Positions 1-8,500 of a stretch of 64,000 bases of DNA are shown piece after piece. A program made the translations under genes and the position numbers. Each line of letters opens with the position of its first letter. Position 1 is the first letter of the stretch. The stretch is taken from contig JBGAFV010000001.1 of assembly GCA_044227095.1 (NCBI GenBank), positions 2,976,001 to 3,040,000 on the forward strand. The letters are read 5' to 3'. Under the pieces are notes generated by a model. The model saw only the letters and a program-made list of their open reading frames with translations. It did no database searches and was not told the DNA's origin. This DNA comes from JACMLD01 sp044227095. GTDB taxonomy: Bacteria > Bacteroidota > Bacteroidia > Chitinophagales > Chitinophagaceae.

Positions 1-33
1 GGCTGTAACTAATTATTCAAAACAAGAAATAAA

Positions 34-1224
34 ATGAAAAGAATATATCTCACCGCAGCCGCACTTATGGCAATGCTGCATTCCTACGCACAGAGCAGTC
101 TTCCCGACACTGGCTACACTGCCCGTAAACTAAAAGTGGAGGAGGTAAACCTCGTGTCCAGCTACTACCACCAAAACGGGAACAATGCCGCTGTAACAGG
201 AGGTATCGGCTCCGAGAAACTGACGGACATTTCCAACTCGATTGACGTGAAGCTCATCCGGCATGACAGGAAAAACCGCAAGCACAGCTACCTGCTGGAC
301 GTAGGTATTGACCACTATACCTCGGCATCATCGGATATGATTGACCTGAAAGCCAACAGTTCCGCATCACATGCCGACACAAGGATTTACCCCTCGCTTA
401 GCTGGACAATGGAAAATGAAGCCAAAGGCTCAACTATCGGAGCAGGTGTATCAGCCTCCAAAGAGTTTGACTACCTTTCCCTTGGCGGCAATGTTCTGTT
501 TGCACAGAAAACAAAAAACCGTATGGGCGAGTTTACCGCCAAGTTGCAGGTATATCTCGACCAGGTAAGTTTGGTAACTCCCATAGAGCTACGGGCATCG
601 CCGGGCAGAGAACACGACGATTACCCGACAACATCACGAAACACGTTCGCTGGTTCATTCTCCTATTCACAGATTATCAATGAGCGGTTGCAGGTAATGT
701 TTCTTGCCGATGTGGTACAGCAGCACGGCTATTTGAGCCTGCCTTTCCACCGGGTCTATTTTACGGACGGCAGCGTGCATCAGGAACAACTGCCAAGTAA
801 CAGGTTTAAGCTGCCAATCGGTTTTAGGGGAAGCTATTTTATAGGCGACCGTTTTATCCTGCGTGGCTATTATCGTTATTATACGGACAATTGGGGTGTC
901 CATGCCCATACCGCCGAACTGGAAGTCCCCGTAAAAATATCGCCTTTCTTCTCCGTAAGCCCTTTTTACAGGTATTACCAACAAAGTGCCGCCAAATATT
1001 TTGCAGGCTACCAAACCCATCAGGCAGGCGAAGACTATTATACCAGCAATTATGACCTGTCAAAGTTTACCAGTCAATTCATAGGTGCAGGTATTCATTT
1101 CACACCGCCGGGCGGCGTATTTGGTATCAAGCAACTGAACACGCTTGAACTGCGCTACGGGCATTATTACAGGTCAACAAAAATGAACGCTAATATTATT
1201 TCACTGAATTTAAAATTCAAATAA
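34..1224 (+). CDS. DUF3570 outer-membrane beta-barrel protein
   Basis: This 396-residue protein has a cleavable signal peptide (residues 1 to about 20, ending SYAQS). The rest is rich in alternating polar and aromatic strands, with SYYHQNG near the start and a final strand ending in NLKFK, as expected of an outer-membrane barrel. The early KLKVEEVNLVSSYY stretch and the overall length fit the DUF3570 family. In Bacteroidota that family usually follows a thioredoxin, a DUF4266 lipoprotein and an ApbE FMN transferase, so partners may lie just left of the window. Downstream on the same strand are metal transporters. The exact function is unknown; a role in an exported redox or metal system is inference. 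Confidence 0.75.
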   Translation: MKRIYLTAAALMAMLHSYAQSSLPDTGYTARKLKVEEVNLVSSYYHQNGNNAAVTGGIGSEKLTDISNSIDVKLIRHDRKNRKHSYLLDVGIDHYTSASSDMIDLKANSSASHADTRIYPSLSWTMENEAKGSTIGAGVSASKEFDYLSLGGNVLFAQKTKNRMGEFTAKLQVYLDQVSLVTPIELRASPGREHDDYPTTSRNTFAGSFSYSQIINERLQVMFLADVVQQHGYLSLPFHRVYFTDGSVHQEQLPSNRFKLPIGFRGSYFIGDRFILRGYYRYYTDNWGVHAHTAELEVPVKISPFFSVSPFYRYYQQSAAKYFAGYQTHQAGEDYYTSNYDLSKFTSQFIGAGIHFTPPGGVFGIKQLNTLELRYGHYYRSTKMNANIISLNLKFK

Positions 1225-1316
1225 CATTGATGAATGTGACAAAAGGCTCAATGATAAGATTACGTCAATAGCAATGAAGATAATCAGTATAATTTATAAT
1301 CCATATTTAATTAACT

Positions 1317-3812
1317 ATGTCCTATAATATTCCCTACCATTTCAAAGGTCTTAGCGACAGTGAAGTTACCGCTTCAAGAAAGAAGCACGGTTACAACCGT
1401 ATTGATACCACCCACAAAAGCGATTGGCTGGAACTGCTTTTGAACATACTGAAAGAACCAATGCTTATCCTGTTGTTTGCCATTTCTGTTATTTACTTAA
1501 TTATTGGCAATTATGGAGAGGCATTGTTCATGTTTGTTGCCATCGTTGCGGTTTCGGCTGTTTCATTCTATCAGGACAACCGGAGCAAAAAAGCATTGGA
1601 AGCGTTGGAAAAGCTCAACGAGCCTTTAAGTACTGTTGTCCGAAATGGCAAAGTAGTACAAATCCCTACCCAAGAAATTACGGTAGGCGACCTGTGTATT
1701 ACGGAAGAAGGGAAAATGATTAATGCAGACGGAAAGATAGTCCACAGCAATGATTTTTCGGTGAACGAGGCATCTCTGACAGGTGAAAGCCTGTCGGTTT
1801 TCAAAAGCGGCGAAAGCGATGATAACAGAGTGTACAGCGGAACGGTTGCAGTGTCGGGACTGGCGGTTTTTGAAGTGGAAAAAATCGGCAGGGAAACCCG
1901 TCTTGGAAAAATAGGCACGTCTTTATCTGATATAAAAGAGGCTGCATCGCCTTTGCAGCTTCAAATCAGGAAGTTTGTCAAAACAATGGCGGTGATTGGT
2001 ATTGTCATTTTCCTGTTGGTTTGTGTTGTCAATTATTACCATACCCGAAACCTGCTCGAAAGTCTGCTTAACGGGCTTACTCTGGCAATGTCTGTCTTGC
2101 CTGAAGAAATCCCGGTAGCGTTTACCACATTTATGGCATTGGGCGCATGGAAGCTGATGCGTGAGGGCATCATTGTTAAACGGAGCAGCGTGGTTGAAAC
2201 ACTCGGTAGCACGACTGTTATTTGTACCGACAAAACCGGGACGATTACAGAAAACACGATGCACCTGAAACATCTGTATGATTACCGTTCGGACAAAATT
2301 TTTGATGAGCAGGACTTTAACGATACCTCACTTTCGGAGTTGATAAACTATGCCATGTGGAGCAGCGAGCCAGTACCCTTTGACCCGATGGAGAAGACCC
2401 TGCACCAAATATATGGACAGACACAAAAGGACGACCATAGAGGCTACTTTACCTTGTTCCACGAATATCCTTTGGACGGCAAACCGCCTATGATGACGCA
2501 TATTTTCCAAGATACGAAGCAACACCGGATTGTTGCGGCAAAAGGTGCGCCGGAAGCCATTCTTCAGGTGTCCACACTTCCTGAAAACGAAAAAAGTAAA
2601 ATTCGCGGGTTGATAACAGCGTTTGGGGAACAGGGATTTCGTGTTTTGGGTGTAGCAAAATCACATTTTGAAGGTAATACCTTTCCTGAAAGACAACAGG
2701 ATTTTCAGTTTGAGTTTTTGGGCTTGGTAGTATTTTATGACCCACCTAAAGAAGGCATTCGCTGTGTATTTCAGCATATATACGATGCCGGGATTAAAGT
2801 AAAGGTAATTACAGGCGACAATGCCGACACTGCAAAAAGTATTGCGGTACAGGCAGGTATTGTCAATGCCGACAATGCCGTGGAAGGAACGGAAATTATG
2901 GCATATTCCGGGGAGCGACTATTGGAAGCAGTAGAGGAAAAAGTGCTTTTTGCAAGAATGTACCCCGATGTGAAACTGACTGTGGTAAATGCCTTAAAAC
3001 AAAACGGTGAAGTTGTAGCTATGGTGGGTGATGGTGTGAACGATGCACCGGCATTGAAAGCCGCAAATATTGGTGTGGCAATGGGTAGCAAAGGAACGGA
3101 GATTGCGAAAGCCGCTGCTTCTTTAGTTATCATCAACGATGATTTGGACAAGCTGATTACGGGAATAGTGGCGGGAAGAAGAATTTACACTAATATCAAA
3201 AAAGCCGTTCAGTACATCATTTCCATTCATATTCCCATTATCCTTACAGTGTCTTTACCCTTGTTTTTGGGCTGGACATTTCCACAGATATTCACGCCGG
3301 TACACGTTATCTTTTTAGAGTTGGTCATGGGACCAACCTGTTCCATTGTGTATGAAAATGAGCCAATGGAAAAAAATGCAATGTTGCAAAAACCAAGAAA
3401 AATGACTGACACATTCCTGAACTGGAAAGAGCTTGGAATAAGTATTGTTCAGGGACTGGTAATAACGGCAGGCATATTGTTCACGTACCGATATACGGTG
3501 CAGACCGGTGGTGATGAGCAGCAGACAAGGGCAATGGTTTTTACTACGTTGATTTTCGCAAACATTCTGTTGAGCTTGACCAACCGTTCATTCTATTACA
3601 GCCTGTTTGAGAGTTTCAAAAATCGTAATGCCCTGTTTGTGGTCATCAATGGCTCAACCTTAGTACTTCTTTTAGCGATACTGTATTACCCGCCGTTGTC
3701 CGACTTCTTCAAGGTTACAGGTTTGAGGCTAAAAGAATTGAGCATAGCTACTCTTATTGCATCGGTTTCCGTTCTGTGGTTTGAGGTTTATAAATTGTTT
3801 AAACGAAAATAG
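1317..3812 (+). CDS. P-type cation-transporting ATPase (P2-like)
   Basis: This inner-membrane pump is 831 residues long. The N-terminal cation ATPase domain is followed by M1-M2 (about 43-85). The actuator motif LTGES is near residue 155, and the M4 ion-binding motif PEEIP is near 261. The phosphorylated aspartate is in CTDKTGT near 305, and the hinge GDGVNDAP is near 570. C-terminal membrane helices follow. All catalytic motifs are intact. There are no N-terminal CxxC metal-binding domains and no CPC motif in M4, which argues against a P1B heavy-metal pump. The PEEIP motif favours a Ca2+- or Mg2+-type P2 pump. The substrate cannot be fixed from sequence. A VIT family transporter begins 23 bp downstream, so the two probably form a cargo operon. 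Confidence 0.88.
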   Translation: MSYNIPYHFKGLSDSEVTASRKKHGYNRIDTTHKSDWLELLLNILKEPMLILLFAISVIYLIIGNYGEALFMFVAIVAVSAVSFYQDNRSKKALEALEKLNEPLSTVVRNGKVVQIPTQEITVGDLCITEEGKMINADGKIVHSNDFSVNEASLTGESLSVFKSGESDDNRVYSGTVAVSGLAVFEVEKIGRETRLGKIGTSLSDIKEAASPLQLQIRKFVKTMAVIGIVIFLLVCVVNYYHTRNLLESLLNGLTLAMSVLPEEIPVAFTTFMALGAWKLMREGIIVKRSSVVETLGSTTVICTDKTGTITENTMHLKHLYDYRSDKIFDEQDFNDTSLSELINYAMWSSEPVPFDPMEKTLHQIYGQTQKDDHRGYFTLFHEYPLDGKPPMMTHIFQDTKQHRIVAAKGAPEAILQVSTLPENEKSKIRGLITAFGEQGFRVLGVAKSHFEGNTFPERQQDFQFEFLGLVVFYDPPKEGIRCVFQHIYDAGIKVKVITGDNADTAKSIAVQAGIVNADNAVEGTEIMAYSGERLLEAVEEKVLFARMYPDVKLTVVNALKQNGEVVAMVGDGVNDAPALKAANIGVAMGSKGTEIAKAAASLVIINDDLDKLITGIVAGRRIYTNIKKAVQYIISIHIPIILTVSLPLFLGWTFPQIFTPVHVIFLELVMGPTCSIVYENEPMEKNAMLQKPRKMTDTFLNWKELGISIVQGLVITAGILFTYRYTVQTGGDEQQTRAMVFTTLIFANILLSLTNRSFYYSLFESFKNRNALFVVINGSTLVLLLAILYYPPLSDFFKVTGLRLKELSIATLIASVSVLWFEVYKLFKRK

Positions 3813-3835
3813 TAATTGACAAAAATTCAAAAGCG

Positions 3836-4564
3836 ATGAAAAACAAAAAGGAAGAGGTAAATGAAATTACGATTGACAACTATTGGAACAACCATTACAT
3901 CAATCGTAGCAACTGGCTTAGAGCCGCGGTGCTGGGAGCCAATGACGGTATTATATCCGTGTCCAGTCTGGCTATTGGAATAGCGGCAGCAAGCACAACA
4001 AGAGAACCGGTATTGCTGGCTACTATTGCCTCGCTTGTTGCCGGAGCCTTGTCAATGGCGGCAGGCGAATACGTGTCTGTAAGTTCACAGACTGACATTG
4101 AAAAAGCAGACATAGAAAGGGAAGCAAAAGAACTCCGTGATATGCCGGAAACAGAACGCAACATATTGGCAGAAATCTATGAAAGGCGTGGACTGAAAAA
4201 AGAAACCGCCATGCAGGTAGCTAAGGAACTGATGGAAAAAGATGCTTTGGCTGCCCATGTTAGGGATGAGTTGGGGATTAACGAAATCAGCAAGGCAAAC
4301 CCCATGCAGGCGGCACTGGCTTCAGGGGCATCTTTCACGGCAGGCGGAATATTGCCTTTAGCAGTAACGCTGCTGGCTCCCATTGTGGGGATGGAATACT
4401 GGCTCTACTGTTTTACGCTTGTCTTTCTCATTTTGTTGGGAATAGTATCGGCAAAAACAGGCGGTGCGGGCATCGGTAAAGCCATTGTAAGAATTGCTAT
4501 CTGGGGAACAATTGCAATGGGCTTGTCTGCATTGGTGGGGCATCTGTTTGGTGTAAATGTTTAA
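3836..4564 (+). CDS. VIT1/CCC1 family iron/manganese transporter
   Basis: This 242-residue membrane protein has the family arrangement. The first helix carries LRAAVLGANDGIISVSSL, and the second helix region carries AGALSMAAGEYVSVSSQ. A charged cytoplasmic segment of about 80 residues rich in Glu (about 85-165) is the metal-binding domain in characterised members. Three further C-terminal helices follow. Family members move Fe2+ or Mn2+ out of the cytosol. It sits 23 bp after the P-type ATPase, which suggests co-transcription as a metal-tolerance cargo module of the ICE. Confidence 0.9.
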   Translation: MKNKKEEVNEITIDNYWNNHYINRSNWLRAAVLGANDGIISVSSLAIGIAAASTTREPVLLATIASLVAGALSMAAGEYVSVSSQTDIEKADIEREAKELRDMPETERNILAEIYERRGLKKETAMQVAKELMEKDALAAHVRDELGINEISKANPMQAALASGASFTAGGILPLAVTLLAPIVGMEYWLYCFTLVFLILLGIVSAKTGGAGIGKAIVRIAIWGTIAMGLSALVGHLFGVNV

Positions 4565-4679
4565 TGATAGCTAATAATCTTTCCGGAGCTAATAACTGTG
4601 AAAAAGGTACAATGGGATAACTGAAAATTTGAACCGCATATATAGAATAATTAAGTCTTAATATCTAAAGTGAAAGTCA

Positions 4680-5507
4680 ATGACGGGATTTTATACAAAA
4701 ATCATGGAGGAGTTAGAAGAAGAAATAAAAGAATTGACATACGAGCAAGGCAATGTTTTAGCTTCCTCTGAAAAAGCAGTTGAACTTATTTTACATAAGA
4801 CCTCTGAATTGAAAGAATATGTATTGAAGACGGGGTTTAAAAATGTGCAGGAAGAAATACACTTTTTCAAATATCAGAAACCAGCCATTATAGCAAAGCT
4901 GATTTACCACAATGCTATCTACAAAATTGAGGCACGGAAACCTTACGGAGCAAAGCCGATAAGAAAATACCTTAACAAAGAACTGAAAAAACTCAAAAGG
5001 TTCTTTGATAATAATCTTGATTTCTATAAGTATTATCGTAGCAATAATTCTTTTCTTGATGAAAATTTTTTTGTACGTGGCAAGCACGATATAAAACTGT
5101 GGCTGGACACCTACTACTTCCAATCAGACCAAACCTTTTCCACTTCCCATGATTATAAGGTTGCTAAGATAATTGCCAACGACTTGATACAGGTTTATAT
5201 CGAAGGTCAACTGTACAGCAAAACCCAAGACAGTAATTCGGCATCCACAGAAAAATTGAATTGGACAGGTAGTAAAGTTGCAATGATTGAACTAATCTAT
5301 GCGCTGCATTATCAGGGTGTCTTTGACAATGGGAACAGCGATATAAGAATAATAGCCCAATATTTTGAAAGTGCGTTTGATGTTGAGTTAGGTAATTTTT
5401 ATCAAACCTATTTGGAATTGAGAACCCGAAAAATAAACCGTACAAAATTTCTCGATGAATTACGGGATGGACTTTTAAAGAAGATGGACGAACAAGATGA
5501 GAAATAA
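4680..5507 (+). CDS. RteC family regulator, paralogue 1
   Basis: This 275-residue protein has the RteC family pattern. It contains EEIHFFKYQKPAIIAKLIYHN, then YKYYRSNN, then HDYKVAKIIANDLIQVYIE, and a C-terminal winged-helix-like half with KVAMIELIYALH. RteC in CTnDOT is a DNA-binding activator of the excision operon. This copy is convergent with the methylase/helicase gene and ends just before a strong bidirectional terminator. A second RteC lies at 17182-18030 and shares the same signature blocks, so the element has two. Which one activates excision is not known. Confidence 0.88.
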   Translation: MTGFYTKIMEELEEEIKELTYEQGNVLASSEKAVELILHKTSELKEYVLKTGFKNVQEEIHFFKYQKPAIIAKLIYHNAIYKIEARKPYGAKPIRKYLNKELKKLKRFFDNNLDFYKYYRSNNSFLDENFFVRGKHDIKLWLDTYYFQSDQTFSTSHDYKVAKIIANDLIQVYIEGQLYSKTQDSNSASTEKLNWTGSKVAMIELIYALHYQGVFDNGNSDIRIIAQYFESAFDVELGNFYQTYLELRTRKINRTKFLDELRDGLLKKMDEQDEK

Positions 5508-5530
5508 TATTACCCAATAGAGATAAAAAA

Positions 5531-5565
5531 GTAAACGGGGACTTGCAGATCCCCGTTTGCTTTTT
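5531..5565. terminator. Bidirectional Rho-independent terminator
   Basis: A perfect 9-bp stem, AAACGGGGA with TCCCCGTTT (5533-5558), has an 8-nt loop and can be extended by two more pairs. It has TTTTT on the right (5561-5565) and AAAAAA on the left (5525-5530). It can therefore stop transcription from both convergent genes, rteC paralogue 1 (+) and the methylase/helicase (-). Confidence 0.85.
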
Positions 5566-5581
5566 ATCCATCCCATCCGTA

Positions 5582-8500
5582 TTATAAAACCCCTCTTGGC
5601 AGATGAATACCTTTAACCCGTACAATTGTTTCAGAATTATGCTGACTTTGTTTTTCGGCTTTTTCGGGCTGTACCGCTTCTGTATCGGCTTCCGGCTTTA
5701 TGGATAATTGTATTTTCCTTTCAACCGCCGCCAGTTCCGTTTTAAGGTCGCTCAAAGCCTGCTCTTTCTTCCATGTACCGTTTACCACCTCCTGAAGAAC
5801 AGGGAGGTCTTTTTGCAGCCCGTCAAGTTTCTTTTGTTCCTGCTCTAAGATGCCGGGTATTTTTTGGAGCGCATTCAGAAAATTGAGCGATGCCGTTTTT
5901 GCATCGGTCGCCATCTTACCGTTATTGAACGTGTATTTGATATTGCCCTCGCCCTGAACAAAGAAACGGTTATCCCTTTCGAGCGTAGTGCTGTCCTTTT
6001 CCGAAAGTTCGGTTTTGACCAATAACGTAAAGCCGTACAGCGTACCGATTTCCTCATACTGCCCTGCGGTACGGGCTTTTTCGGAAAGCTGGTTGAGTTT
6101 CGCCCCAATCTGTTTTACATCGGCATTGGGCGGCAGCCCTGTAAGCTGCACCGGGTTGAGTATTTCCCCGTCTTTGTTTTTCTGTATGCGCTGTTGCAGG
6201 TTTTGCCAGTCGAGGCTCATACGGTCAAACCGTGCCTGCGTACTTTCCAGTGAGGCAATGGTATCTTCCAGCTTGTATTTGGAAGTAGATTTGGAACGGT
6301 TGTGGGCCTGCCGTTCGCTTTCCAGCCCGGCAATCTGCTTTTCCAGTTTCGCTTTTTCCAAAAGGTCGGTATTGCCTGATAGTATCGCCACATATTCCGA
6401 GAAGTTCATGCCCGTTTTTTCGTCCATGCCACCCTCATCAATGGTACGTTTGCCAAGGCTGTTGCTCTTTAATTGTTCGATAAATACCTGCTTATTGTAC
6501 AGGGTATTGAATTTGTAGCTATCCAGCGATTTTTCTACGGCGTAGATGAAAATATCCACTTTGTTATCGGCAAAGAATTTGGCAATCTCATTGCCTTTGC
6601 GGATAGCCCTGCCGTCCCGTTGGGCAAGGTCAGACGGTCGCCACGGTATATCCAAATGGTGAACGGCAACCGCCCGTTTTTGTGCATTTACGCCCGTGCC
6701 GAGCATTTCGGTAGAACCGAACAGCACTCGTATTTTTCCCTCGTTAACATCCCTGATAAGTTCCTTGCGCTGCTTTTCATTCTTAGCCTCCTGAATAAAC
6801 CGTATCTCGTGCGCAGGGATGCCGTGGTCTTTCACCAGCTTGCGCTTGATTTCCGAGTATATATTCCATTCCCCCGGCTTGTAAGTACCGAGGTCGGAGA
6901 AAACGAACTGCGTTCCTTTCTGCGCATTGTATTTATTGTAGTATTGGGCAATATTAGCCGCACAGTGCGAGGCTTTATTGTCCGGGTGGTCTTCATAAGC
7001 CCGGCTAATCATCCGCATATCCAGCGACATCTTACGGGCGTAGTCTGTCGCAATCAGCATCTTCGCTTTTTCTTCGCTTTCACTTAGCGGAGGTCTGCCC
7101 AAAAGTTCAGCATTGCCCGTTTTGGCAAACTCCATTAGCTTTTGAATGAAAACCTCCTGCTCCGGCGTGGGTGGGATATGGTACAGTATCTCGTTTTTTT
7201 CGGGACGGTCTATACCAATATCCTTTGCCGTCCGGTAGTCCGTAATTTCCGAATAGAACTGCGCCAGTTCCGGCACTTTGATAAAGAAGCGGAAACGCTC
7301 TTTTGATACGATATTGTTCGCTACCGAAAATTCATAATCAGTAGTCTTACGTGCGTATATGGCTGCCCACGCATCAAAACAGTTGATGCCCTGTTTTTCC
7401 ATTGCTTGCGGGCGCAGGTATTTAAAGAGTAAATACAGTTCTGTGAGCGAATTACTGATAGTCGTACCCGAAAGGAACGTTGCGCCCAGGTCTTTGCCTG
7501 TGCGCTCCTGAATGGTGCGGAGGGCAAACAGCAGGTTTAACGCCTTTTGGCTACCAGCCATATTGCCCAAACCCGCTACACGCTCATGCCTTGTATTGAA
7601 CATGAGGTTTTTAAAACGGTGGCTTTCGTCCACAAAAATGTGGTCAATGCCCATCATTTTAAAGTCCACAACATCATCCTTACGGTTTTCGATGTCATGC
7701 TCCAGTGTTTTTAATTTAACCTCTAAATTTTCCTTACGGATAATGACCCCTTTGAGCATCCCCCTCGATACCTCTTTTCCCTGCGCTTTCAAAGCGGCAA
7801 GATTATCTTCCACGCTTTCCAGTTCTGCTTCTAAAATCTGCTTTTGCATTTCGGGCGATTGCGGTATCATCCCGAATTGGTCGTGCGTTAAGATGATACA
7901 ATCCCAATCGTTGTTTTTAATATCCCCGAATATGCGCAGGCGTTTCTGCGGGGTAAAATCTTCCTTGCCGGGATATAATATTTTGGCGTGGGGATAGGCT
8001 TTGCGGTAGGTTTCCGCTATCTCATGCACATTGGCTTTTAACCCGATAATAATCGGTTTATGTGCCAGCCCCAAACGCTTCATTTCCTGTGCTGCCGTAC
8101 ACATGATGAGCGTTTTACCTGCACCGACTTCGTGGTCGCAGATAGCACCGCCGTTCATCTTAATCATCCAAACGGCATCCTTTTGGCTGGGGTACAGGTC
8201 TTCGATACCTAACGCCTTGCGGTCAAGCCCCGGAAACTCCTGATGGCTACCGTCATACTGCGGGCGTACAAAACAGTTAAAGGTATCGTTGTATTTGTCG
8301 GTTAACCTTTGCTTAAACTCATCCTTCTGCGCAAAGAGCCAGTCCGAAAACTCCCTGCGTATCTCGTCAATTTTGCTGTTAGCCATTTGTATGGCTTCCA
8401 TGTCCCGCACCTTTACTTCCCTGTCATCTATGATTACCTTTTTGGTAATGTCAGGCGTAGTGTTGACAAGGGCGTGTTTCAGCAGGGTAACGCCGTCAAA

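Noticed and set aside
6473..7087. A 204-codon open frame opposite the methylase/helicase gene
   Set aside because: It is antisense to conserved helicase sequence and has no homologous pattern of its own.
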